Source: Flavobacteriaceae bacterium
GTDB taxonomy: Bacteria > Bacteroidota > Bacteroidia > Flavobacteriales > Flavobacteriaceae
Length of the DNA: 5,721 nucleotides
NCBI GenBank assembly: GCA_029238555.1
Contig: JAQWFV010000054.1
Coordinates: forward strand, 1 to 5,721
Direction of reading: 5' to 3'
The position numbers and the translations under genes were made by a program. A model generated the notes under the pieces. That model was not told the origin of the DNA. It saw only the letters and a program-made list of their open reading frames with translations, and made no database searches. Of this stretch, positions 1 through 5,721 are shown in pieces (the first letter of the stretch is position 1; every line of letters begins with the position of its first letter).

Positions 1-833
1 CCACCTACTGCTTTGGTCACAAAAAAACCAATCAAAAACATGAGACTAAAATAGATGAGTAAGGGAAACGCAATCACTAAGACATCTAGAGGAATAGTCA
101 CAATGAGTGCCCCTTTCAATGAAAACATGATCACGATGGTGAACAAGAGCGCTATTAATGTTCCGGGAGAAATGCTAGGAATGAATTTTTTCTCATACCA
201 GTCCAGACCCTTTAGCGGCACTAAAATTTTTCTGCTCAAAAAACCCATTAAAAAAGGAAGACCTAAATAAATGAATACAGATTCTGCAATGACTCCTATG
301 GAAATATCTACTATGGCTCCTTCGAATCCAAAATAAGGCGGTAAAACAGTGATAAACAACCAGGCATAAAAGGAATAGGCAAAAACCTGAAAAACACTAT
401 TTAACGCCACCAGTCCAGCGCCGTATTCAGCATTTCCCTCTGCCAAATCATTCCAAACGAGTACCATGGCAATACATCTGGCCAAGCCAATTAAAATGAG
501 TCCTACCATGTATTCGGGATACTCTTGGAGAAATGTCAAGGCCAGCACAAACATCAAAATTGGGCCTACCACCCAGTTTAAAAATAAAGAGGCACTCAGT
601 ATTTTTACATTCTGAAATACTTTGGGCAAAAGGGCGTAATTGACCTTGGCAAGTGGCGGGTACATCATGACAATGAGCCCAATGGCAATGGGAATATTAG
701 TGGTCCCCACACTCAATCTATTTATAAAAAGAGGGAAGTATGGAAAAATATACCCAATTCCCACACCCAAAAGCATGGCTAAAAAAATCCAAAGGGTGAG
801 GTATTGGTCTAAAAAGGATAATTGCTTTTTCAT
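1..833 (-). CDS. acr3: Arsenite efflux permease Acr3 (C-terminus beyond window)
   Basis: This inner-membrane carrier extrudes As(III) using the proton motive force and is the last step of arsenic detoxification. Reading the minus strand from ATG at 833 gives 277 uninterrupted codons to base 3, so roughly 70 C-terminal residues of a family length near 350 lie outside the window. The protein is strongly hydrophobic with several membrane helices. Family hallmarks seen are MMYPPLAKV (residues 56-64), [14 protein letters not shown] (116-129) with the conserved arsenite-binding Cys120, the NSVFQV stretch (145-150), and [10 protein letters not shown] (182-191). The conserved Glu of the later helix (in the NNFELA motif of the family) would fall outside. 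The start lies 3 nt after the arsC stop, which indicates tight co-transcription and probable translational coupling. No Shine-Dalgarno sequence is visible. Bacterial ArsB is a different fold and does not fit these motifs. Confidence 0.95.
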   Translation of the reverse strand, partial: MKKQLSFLDQYLTLWIFLAMLLGVGIGYIFPYFPLFINRLSVGTTNIPIAIGLIVMMYPPLAKVNYALLPKVFQNVKILSASLFLNWVVGPILMFVLALTFLQEYPEYMVGLILIGLARCIAMVLVWNDLAEGNAEYGAGLVALNSVFQVFAYSFYAWLFITVLPPYFGFEGAIVDISIGVIAESVFIYLGLPFLMGFLSRKILVPLKGLDWYEKKFIPSISPGTLIALLFTIVIMFSLKGALIVTIPLDVLVIAFPLLIYFSLMFLIGFFVTKAVG

Positions 834-836
834 GGC

Positions 837-1445
837 TTAGGAAATTCGAGAAAATACATATTTGAGTTCTGTGGCTATTTGAATACTGCGTTCCAAATAC
901 ACACTTTCTTGCTGTGGCGTCCCATCGGAGGCTTTTGGATCTTTGTAAGTGAGCCCAATTCGCTGCTCTGCTCCAGCAATAAAAGGGCAGCCCTGATCTG
1001 CAGCGTCGCAAGTCATAATGGCCGCAAAGCCATTAGAGGGATTTACAGCATGGTCTAATGTTTTAGAAAAACCCAGGAGTGCTAGACCACTTTCTGAATA
1101 GTGTATGGAATACACCGGGTTTACCCCCTCAGATACAGGGTGAATTTCAAAGCCCTGTGTTACTAAGGTTTTAACCACCATAGGATACATGGCGGTTGCC
1201 TCAGTACCCCCAGAAAAACTCAACACATGAGGCACTTTATAATAGGCTGCCATGGCCTGGGCCCAAATTTGTGACAGATGACTTCTCCTAGAGTTGTGGG
1301 TGCAAATAAAATGAAGCTTTACTGCCGCTTGAGCTGTTTTCTTTTCTTGAATAAAAGTGACCAACAGGTCTAAGATCTTTTTTCGGTCTTTGGAGAGGCC
1401 ACTAAAGTCCAGGGCCTCAATAGTTTTGTATAATAGAGTAGTCAT
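837..1445 (-). CDS. arsC: Arsenate reductase, LMW protein tyrosine phosphatase fold
   Basis: This cytoplasmic enzyme reduces arsenate to arsenite for export by Acr3. The 202-residue protein has about 40 N-terminal residues before the phosphatase-like core. The core holds the P-loop CTHNSRRS (CX5R, Cys48-Arg54), a second redox pair in TCDAADQGCP (Cys146 and Cys153, CX6C as in the staphylococcal pI258 enzyme), and KDP with the likely general acid Asp169. Three cysteines in this arrangement imply the thioredoxin-coupled mechanism rather than the glutaredoxin type. The P-loop has Arg53 where classic members have a Cys (CTGNSCRS), which I recall as usual in Bacteroidetes homologues. I chose ATG at 1445, giving a 16-nt gap after the upstream stop. 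A GTG at 1475 would add ten residues and overlap the upstream gene by 14 nt; it is less likely. Databases may name it simply low molecular weight phosphatase family protein. Confidence 0.92.
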   Translation of the reverse strand: MTTLLYKTIEALDFSGLSKDRKKILDLLVTFIQEKKTAQAAVKLHFICTHNSRRSHLSQIWAQAMAAYYKVPHVLSFSGGTEATAMYPMVVKTLVTQGFEIHPVSEGVNPVYSIHYSESGLALLGFSKTLDHAVNPSNGFAAIMTCDAADQGCPFIAGAEQRIGLTYKDPKASDGTPQQESVYLERSIQIATELKYVFSRIS

Positions 1446-1461
1446 GAGATAAGGATTTAAA

Positions 1462-1926
1462 CTAACAACAACCACTCCCTGGGGTACAGGTATTCTTGTT
1501 GACCTCTGAAAGGCTTATTTTTGGTTTTTCCGTAGGAATTCCGCAATTGTCTTTGGCCAAACAATCGGTGGCCTTAGTCGTTAGTAAAAAGTGATTCCCC
1601 TGAGTCGCTATGCCATAGGTTTCAATAGTTTGCCCTTGAAATTCCACTTCAATAGGCAGGTCTCCAATAGCCAGGGATTTTTGGGCCATCTCTATTATGG
1701 AAATTAGTTTTTCCGGATGAAGCCTGTGGTCGTAATCCTCGGCAGACCAAAGTTGAAAGTTTATCACCGAATTAGAGCGCAGGGTTCCACCACAATCTAT
1801 AAAGTCTCGAGTCACTTTCCCTACCTCGGTGACATGAAAATAAGGAGGGACAAAAGTGCCATTAGGCAATTGAAACCCAATCGTTTCCATTTTTTTTAAT
1901 TCGTTTATGAATGCTAATAGTGTCAT
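1462..1926 (-). CDS. DUF6428-like Cys-rich protein of ars operon, function unknown
   Basis: This 154-residue, apparently soluble protein has no signal peptide or membrane helix. From memory it resembles the DUF6428 family, which occurs next to arsR and arsC in Bacteroidetes; no function is established. Distinctive stretches are FHVTEVGKVTRDFIDCGGTLR (30-50, one Cys at 45) and NFQLWSAEDYDHRLHPEKL (56-74). The body is followed by a Cys-rich tail with Cys122, Cys128, Cys147 and a terminal Cys153-Cys154 pair. These thiols, with His31, His67 and His70, could bind As(III) or another soft metal, but that is inference. It sits 15 nt after arsR and 16 nt before the chosen arsC start, so it is probably expressed with arsenic induction. 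ATG at 1926 is used because it follows the arsR stop closely; Met13 is an alternative that would shorten it slightly. Confidence 0.8.
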   Translation of the reverse strand: MTLLAFINELKKMETIGFQLPNGTFVPPYFHVTEVGKVTRDFIDCGGTLRSNSVINFQLWSAEDYDHRLHPEKLISIIEMAQKSLAIGDLPIEVEFQGQTIETYGIATQGNHFLLTTKATDCLAKDNCGIPTEKPKISLSEVNKNTCTPGSGCC

Positions 1927-1941
1927 GGTGTATATTTTAAA

Positions 1942-2274
1942 TTAACAACAATCGTTGGAAGTAGGCATACCGGAGGCGAATAGACCGGCAAAAGACTCGT
2001 TGGCCTGCTGCCAAGCTTCAGTGTCTATGCAATAACAAACGCTCGTTCCTGAAATATTCCCCTTGATGAGTCTGGCTTGTTTTAAGACGCTTAAGTGTTG
2101 AGAAATAGTGGGTTGGGCTAAACCAATCACTAACACTAAGTCCCCACAAATACAGCTGTCTTGTTTTATAAGATGCTTTAAAATGGCTAATCTAGCCGGG
2201 TGTGCAAGCGCTTTTGCGGTGGAAGCAAGGCTGTTGTCTAGATCCGTAAAAATAGCCGTTTTAGTGAGTCCCAT
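1942..2274 (-). CDS. arsR: ArsR/SmtB-family As(III)-responsive repressor
   Basis: This 110-residue winged helix-turn-helix protein should act as a dimer that represses its own operon and releases DNA when arsenite binds. The N-terminal part has the family signature ALAHPARLAIL (22-32). Next comes SCICGDLV (40-47) with Cys41 and Cys43, the CXC pair at the start of the helix where type I ArsR proteins bind As(III). The recognition region is GLAQPTISQHLSVLKQARLI (51-70), and the wing contains GTSVCYCI (76-83) with Cys80 and Cys82. The tail ends in NDCC (Cys109-Cys110), a possible extra ligand. It is the first gene of the minus-strand operon, 15 nt before the DUF6428-like gene. The upstream region holds a candidate operator overlapping the presumed promoter, consistent with autoregulation. 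Arsenic specificity is inferred from the CXC pair and from the arsC and acr3 neighbours. Confidence 0.95.
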   Translation of the reverse strand: MGLTKTAIFTDLDNSLASTAKALAHPARLAILKHLIKQDSCICGDLVLVIGLAQPTISQHLSVLKQARLIKGNISGTSVCYCIDTEAWQQANESFAGLFASGMPTSNDCC

Positions 2275-2290
2275 ATCTTTATATTATTAC

Positions 2291-2306
2291 ATTGCAATAT
2301 TACGAT
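2291..2306. promoter_or_regulatory. Candidate ArsR operator (imperfect inverted repeat)
   Basis: The 16-mer ATTGCAATATTACGAT has arms that pair at 6 of 8 positions about an AATATT centre, and it also contains the perfect palindrome ATTGCAAT. It ends 17 bp upstream of the arsR start codon and overlaps the presumed -7 element of the ars promoter, where a repressor would block RNA polymerase. A direct repeat TATTAC (2285-2290 and 2298-2303) overlaps it. Binding by ArsR is inferred from position and symmetry only. Confidence 0.5.
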
Positions 2307-2322
2307 AAAAGGATTAGACAAA
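2295..2322 (-). promoter_or_regulatory. Candidate Bacteroidetes-type promoter of the ars operon
   Basis: On the minus strand TTTG (2322-2319) is followed after 16 bp by TAATATTG (2302-2295), one mismatch from the Bacteroidetes -7 consensus TAnnTTTG. The spacing is slightly shorter than the usual 19 bp or so. Transcription would begin roughly 10-15 nt upstream of the arsR ATG. The AT-rich sequence makes chance matches likely, so this is tentative. Confidence 0.35.
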
Positions 2323-2345
2323 AAAATATTTATCATTCCCTTTAT

Positions 2346-2361
2346 TTAATTTGTACATTTA
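2346..2361 (+). promoter_or_regulatory. Possible -7 region for the isomerase/epimerase-like gene
   Basis: Two overlapping-to-adjacent stretches, TTAATTTG (2346-2353) and TACATTTA (2354-2361), each differ by one base from the Bacteroidetes -7 consensus TAnnTTTG and lie 18-34 nt before the ATG at 2380. No convincing -33 TTTG is seen at the expected distance on this strand, so support is weak. The ars promoter fires in the opposite direction from the same 105-bp gap, so cross-regulation by ArsR is possible but unsupported. Confidence 0.2.
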
Positions 2362-2379
2362 AGTACCAATAAATCTCTT

Positions 2380-3273
2380 ATGAAAAGAAGTACTTTTTTA
2401 AAGCAAAGTAGTGCATTAGCTGCTTTAGCATTCGTTCCAAGTAGTTGTAGGATCTCCTTTTCCAATACTTCTTTTCCTTTAGGACTACAACTCTACACGG
2501 TAAGAGATTTTATGGCTAAAGACCCTTTAGGGACCCTCAAGAAATTAAAAGCTATGGGGTATTCTGATTTTGAGAGCTATGGCTTTGACACCCTCAATAA
2601 AACCTACTACGGCTATAGTGCCACCGAATTCAAGACTATTTTAGAAGACTTAGAATTGAGCACTTACACCGGTCATTATGGACTTCCTGGGCTAATGGAG
2701 GCTTCAGAAATAGCCCTAAAAAACTATGTAGACGCTTGTATTGAAGGGGCTAAAGCACTGGGAGACCACTACATTACTTGGCCCAAATTAGCAGACGCTT
2801 ACCACAATGTAGAAGGCTACAGCCTGTTGGTACAAAAACTGAATGCGATAGGCGCTCAGGTGTCTGCCGCAGGCCTAAAATTAGCCTACCACAATTTTGG
2901 TTATGACTTTAATACCTATGGCCATAAAACAGGCATGGATTGGGTACTAGAAGAAACGGATCCTGACTTGGTTAAAATAGAAGTAGATTTTTATTGGGTC
3001 ATGCATGCAGGGGTCATTTCCCCTAAAGCACTGATAGAAAAAGCCCCAGGAAGGTTTCCGCTCTGGCATATTAAGGACATGGATAAAGTTACCAGAGACT
3101 ATACGGAGCTTGGAAATGGGTCTATAGATTATACCAAAGTCCTTCCCAATGCCAAAACCGCTGGCTTAGAACGCTTTTATATAGAACAGGGAGGGAATTT
3201 TGCTGAAAATTCCATGCAGAGTGTTTCACAGAGCGCAAGCTATTTCAATAAACATATCCAAGGGCTCATTTAA
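2380..3273 (+). CDS. Exported sugar phosphate isomerase/epimerase-family TIM-barrel protein
   Basis: This 297-residue protein belongs to the xylose isomerase-like TIM-barrel superfamily (Pfam AP_endonuc_2 type). Members are metal-dependent isomerases, epimerases or related enzymes, and the substrate cannot be read from sequence. The N-terminus is an export signal: KRSTFLK (2-8) resembles a degenerate twin-arginine motif, and a hydrophobic run ends at PSSC with Cys23, a weak lipobox. It may therefore be a Tat substrate or lipoprotein facing the periplasm. The barrel begins with LGLQLYTVRD (34-43). Likely metal and active-site positions are Glu65, His171 in AYHNFGYDF, Glu201 or Asp203 in KIEVDFYW, His230, Lys232 and Asp233 in LWHIKDMD, and Glu269 in IEQGG. 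The frame is complete and of usual length. It is divergent from the ars operon and 138 bp before ppc, with no evident functional tie to either. Confidence 0.88.
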   Translation: MKRSTFLKQSSALAALAFVPSSCRISFSNTSFPLGLQLYTVRDFMAKDPLGTLKKLKAMGYSDFESYGFDTLNKTYYGYSATEFKTILEDLELSTYTGHYGLPGLMEASEIALKNYVDACIEGAKALGDHYITWPKLADAYHNVEGYSLLVQKLNAIGAQVSAAGLKLAYHNFGYDFNTYGHKTGMDWVLEETDPDLVKIEVDFYWVMHAGVISPKALIEKAPGRFPLWHIKDMDKVTRDYTELGNGSIDYTKVLPNAKTAGLERFYIEQGGNFAENSMQSVSQSASYFNKHIQGLI

Positions 3274-3352
3274 TTGCGAAATCACCCATAAATAACACCC
3301 TTAGTTTTCTTTTTGTTAAATAGCAACGCAAACAAGCCGCTATGTCCTTATA

Positions 3353-3394
3353 ATGCCGATATTTAGGATGTGTTATAATAATAACAATCGGTAT
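3353..3394 (+). promoter_or_regulatory. Two-tier dyad upstream of ppc, role unknown
   Basis: The outer arms ATGCCGAT (3353-3360) and ATCGGTAT (3387-3394) pair at 8 of 8 positions if one G-U is allowed. Inside is a perfect inner dyad, TGTTAT (3371-3376) and ATAACA (3381-3386) with a 4-nt loop, directly stacked on the outer stem on its 3' side and separated from it by ten unpaired bases on the 5' side. It ends 17 nt before the ppc ATG. It could be an operator or a leader hairpin. No U-tract follows, so it is not a standard terminator for the upstream gene. Two TATAAT matches (3349-3354, 3374-3379) occur here but lack -35 partners. Confidence 0.35.
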
Positions 3395-3411
3395 CATTTA
3401 AATTTACCCTC

Positions 3412-5721
3412 ATGCAACAACAGCGTCTAGAAGTATTCAAGAAAACAGTTAATAATACATTTAACGTATACAACAGTCTTTTTTTAAATCTCCCTTACCG
3501 CAATATTGAAAATGTTGGGATGCTTATTCCACTCCTATTAGACCAAAGCAAAAAAGGTTTGGACGCTGGAAAAAATCCACAGCAAATTTTGGAGGGGTTT
3601 TTTAAGGATTATGCCGGACTCACTACAGAAGAATCTCAGATAGATTTTATGTTTCGTATTATCCAGTACGTGGAACGCCAAGTAGTGCTGTACGACAGTG
3701 TAGAAGACGCCGCATTTCCAAAGTTACACAAGCACAGTTCCTCTTTGAGCATTAAAGACTATTTCCAGATTATTGACAAAAACAAAAACTGGGATGAGGT
3801 AGCAGAGAAACTCTCTAACTTCAGTGCTCGAATTATTCTCACCGCCCACCCTACCCAATTTTACACCCCTGCTGTATTGGATATTATGGCAGATCTAAGA
3901 AAACTGATCCTTGAGAATAACATTACGGAAATAGATAAGAGCCTACAACAATTGGGGCTTACCTCCTTACTAAACAGTAAAAAGCCCACTCCTTTAGACG
4001 AGGCAAAAAACATCATTCATATTTTAAGGAATGTGTATTATGACGCCATTGGAGACCTTTTTTCTCATATAAAAACAAATATCCCACAAGTAAATTTCAA
4101 CAATTACAATATTGTTAAACTAGGGTTCTGGCCAGGCGGGGATAGGGATGGAAATCCTTTTGTCACCACAGAAATGACGGATCAGGTAGCAGATGAACTA
4201 AGGACCACGCTCATGAAGTGTTACTATAAAGACCTCAAAGCCCTGCATCAGAAATTGAGTTTCACAGCCCTTCAAGAGCCCTTAATAGGCCTTAGAAAAG
4301 CATTATACAACAGTATGTTTGATCCGAATGCATTGGTGTCTTATGACTTTTTGGTGGGGGAACTACAGAAAATCAAAGACCTCTTAGTCTCTAAATACTT
4401 TGGATTATACCTAAAAGACTTAGACGCGTTATTAGATAAAGTAAAAATCTTTAAAACCCACTTTGCCACCTTAGACATTAGACAAGACCACAGCATACAT
4501 TACAATAGTATTAGCGCTATATTAAAACATGCAGGTGTTATTAAGGAATCTTTAGAGGAGCTTTCCCCAGACGAACTCACTGATAAATTACTCCATTTAA
4601 CGCTAGAAGTACAGCCTGATGAATTTGAAGACCCCTTGGTTTCAGACACCTTAAAAAACATCAGAAACCTTAAAAACATTCAAGCCAAAAACGGTCAAGA
4701 CGGTTGCAATAGGTACATTATTAGTAATTCAGAAGACAAATTTTCTGTGTTATTTGTTTGGGCTTTATTCAGGTGGTCGGGATACAAAGAAGCAGACATA
4801 CATTTTGACATTGTTCCCCTTTTTGAAACCATGCATGGGATGGATACGTCTGAGCAAAGTATGCATGACCTCTTCCAGACAGCTCCTTATATGGCGCATG
4901 TAAATAAGAGGGGGAATAAACACACCATCATGCTTGGTTTCTCAGATGGGACAAAAGATGGGGGCTATGTAAAAGCCAACTGGTCTATTTTAAAAACTAA
5001 AGAAAACCTAACAAGCGTTTGTAAGCAATACGAGGTAAGCGCGGTCTTTTTTGACGGACGTGGGGGGCCACCAGCAAGAGGCGGTGGTAAAACACATAGA
5101 TTTTATGCCGCACAAACCAAGGACATTGCCAACAACGAAATACAACTAACCATCCAAGGGCAAACCATTACCAGTACTTATGGCACTAGAGAGCAATTTG
5201 TATACAACTGTGAGCAACTCTTAACCGCAGGATTGTCCAACAATATTTTTGGAAAAGAAAACACCATCTCTCAGCAACACAGGGCCTTGATGGAGGAACT
5301 CTCTGAACGGAGCTTTGCCAAATACGACGCCCTAAAGCAACATGACAAGTTTATGCCCTATTTAGAAAATAGAAGCACCCTTAAATATTACACCAAAGCC
5401 AATATTGGTTCAAGGCCAGGAAAAAGAGGCCAAAAAGCCAAATTAGAACTCTCTGATCTAAGGGCCATTTCTTTTGTGGGTTCTTGGAGCCAACTCAAAC
5501 AAAATGTACCTGGGTACTTTGGTATTGGGTCTGCCATTGCTTCTTTGGAAGCAGAGGGCAAACTGGGAGCACTGCAGGAAATGTTTAAAGAGGTTCCTTA
5601 TTTTAAAGCGCTCATGCAAAACAGTATGATGGCTTTAGCCAAGTGCTATTTTGAACTCACCAGCTATATGAAAGAAGACCCAGAATACGGAGATTTCTGG
5701 CAGATACTTTATGATGAATAC
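3412..5721 (+). CDS. ppc: Phosphoenolpyruvate carboxylase (C-terminus beyond window)
   Basis: This cytoplasmic enzyme carboxylates PEP with bicarbonate to oxaloacetate and phosphate, replenishing the TCA cycle. From ATG at 3412 there are 770 open codons to the window end; roughly 80-100 residues are missing. All core motifs present occur in order: LTAHPTQFY with catalytic His146, GFWPGGDRDGNPF (238-250), LDIRQDH with Arg357, IVPLFET with metal ligand Glu472, LGFSDGTKDGGY (508-519) with Asp512 and Lys515, the glycine-rich loop DGRGGPPARGGGKTH (548-562) with Arg550 and Arg556, and GSRPGKR (666-672) with Arg668. By alignment with the E. coli enzyme these match His138, Arg396, Glu506, Asp543, Lys546, Arg581, Arg587 and Arg699. 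The final QGLRNTG-type C-terminus lies outside. HPTQ replaces HPTE and PPA replaces the residues between the two loop arginines, which I recall as usual in Bacteroidetes. No Shine-Dalgarno sequence precedes the ATG. Confidence 0.97.
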   Translation, partial: MQQQRLEVFKKTVNNTFNVYNSLFLNLPYRNIENVGMLIPLLLDQSKKGLDAGKNPQQILEGFFKDYAGLTTEESQIDFMFRIIQYVERQVVLYDSVEDAAFPKLHKHSSSLSIKDYFQIIDKNKNWDEVAEKLSNFSARIILTAHPTQFYTPAVLDIMADLRKLILENNITEIDKSLQQLGLTSLLNSKKPTPLDEAKNIIHILRNVYYDAIGDLFSHIKTNIPQVNFNNYNIVKLGFWPGGDRDGNPFVTTEMTDQVADELRTTLMKCYYKDLKALHQKLSFTALQEPLIGLRKALYNSMFDPNALVSYDFLVGELQKIKDLLVSKYFGLYLKDLDALLDKVKIFKTHFATLDIRQDHSIHYNSISAILKHAGVIKESLEELSPDELTDKLLHLTLEVQPDEFEDPLVSDTLKNIRNLKNIQAKNGQDGCNRYIISNSEDKFSVLFVWALFRWSGYKEADIHFDIVPLFETMHGMDTSEQSMHDLFQTAPYMAHVNKRGNKHTIMLGFSDGTKDGGYVKANWSILKTKENLTSVCKQYEVSAVFFDGRGGPPARGGGKTHRFYAAQTKDIANNEIQLTIQGQTITSTYGTREQFVYNCEQLLTAGLSNNIFGKENTISQQHRALMEELSERSFAKYDALKQHDKFMPYLENRSTLKYYTKANIGSRPGKRGQKAKLELSDLRAISFVGSWSQLKQNVPGYFGIGSAIASLEAEGKLGALQEMFKEVPYFKALMQNSMMALAKCYFELTSYMKEDPEYGDFWQILYDEY

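Noticed and set aside
55..270. Plus-strand open frame of 71 codons.
   Set aside because: It is antisense to acr3 coding sequence, has no recognisable motif and no promoter of its own.
718..1058. Open frames on both strands across the acr3/arsC junction (minus 718-1011, plus 822-1058).
   Set aside because: They lie within or opposite arsC and acr3, whose family motifs are unmistakable. The alternative translations show no recognisable motif.
1446..1475. GTG at 1475 as an upstream start for arsC.
   Set aside because: It would overlap the preceding gene by 14 nt, and the ten added residues are encoded partly by that gene's Cys-Cys tail and stop region. ATG at 1445 gives ordinary spacing.
1717..2308. 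Plus-strand open frames at 1717-1899 and 2108-2308.
   Set aside because: They are antisense to the DUF6428-like gene and to arsR. The second crosses the ars operator and promoter region, as expected for a chance frame.
2353..2366. GTAC-n6-GTAC inverted repeat before the isomerase/epimerase-like gene.
   Set aside because: GTAC is itself a palindrome, so two copies always look symmetric. The inner bases do not pair well enough to call an operator.
3274..3352. Possible terminator after the isomerase/epimerase-like gene, including a T-rich stretch near 3302-3314.
   Set aside because: No stable GC-containing stem precedes the T-rich stretch. The only inverted pair seen, TTGCG (3274-3278) with CGCAA (3327-3331), is separated by 48 nt.

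Overview
The window looks like chromosomal DNA of a Bacteroidetes, most likely a marine-type member of Flavobacteriia. The base composition is moderately AT-rich. The starts lack Shine-Dalgarno sequences, and possible promoters resemble the Bacteroidetes -33/-7 type (TTTG and TAnnTTTG). The encoded proteins match from memory the Bacteroidetes versions of their families, namely an ArsC with the P-loop CTHNSRRS and a PEP carboxylase with HPTQFY and GPPARGGG.

The left 2.3 kb is a four-gene arsenic resistance operon read on the minus strand: arsR (2274-1942), a DUF6428-like Cys-rich gene (1926-1462), arsC (1445-837) and acr3 (833 to beyond base 1). Gaps between genes are 3 to 16 nt, so the genes are probably co-transcribed. 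ArsR should repress until As(III) binds its Cys pair. ArsC reduces arsenate to arsenite, and Acr3 exports arsenite across the inner membrane. The DUF6428-like protein has no known function. Its Cys content and its place between regulator and reductase suggest an accessory role in arsenite handling or sensing.

A 105-bp divergent intergenic region (2275-2379) carries a candidate ArsR operator overlapping the presumed ars promoter. To its right, on the plus strand, is a complete gene for an exported TIM-barrel protein of the sugar phosphate isomerase/epimerase family (2380-3273). A 138-bp gap follows, containing a two-tier dyad of unknown role. Last is a PEP carboxylase gene (ppc, from 3412), which is cut off by the window end after 770 codons. 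The two plus-strand genes have no evident functional link to the ars operon.

Both outermost genes (acr3 and ppc) are truncated only by the window edges; no frameshift or internal stop was seen in either. No RNA gene, insertion sequence, CRISPR array or replication origin was found. Most of the window is ordinary for this lineage. The least understood parts are the DUF6428-like protein, the CC-ending tails shared by two ars proteins, and the dyad before ppc.
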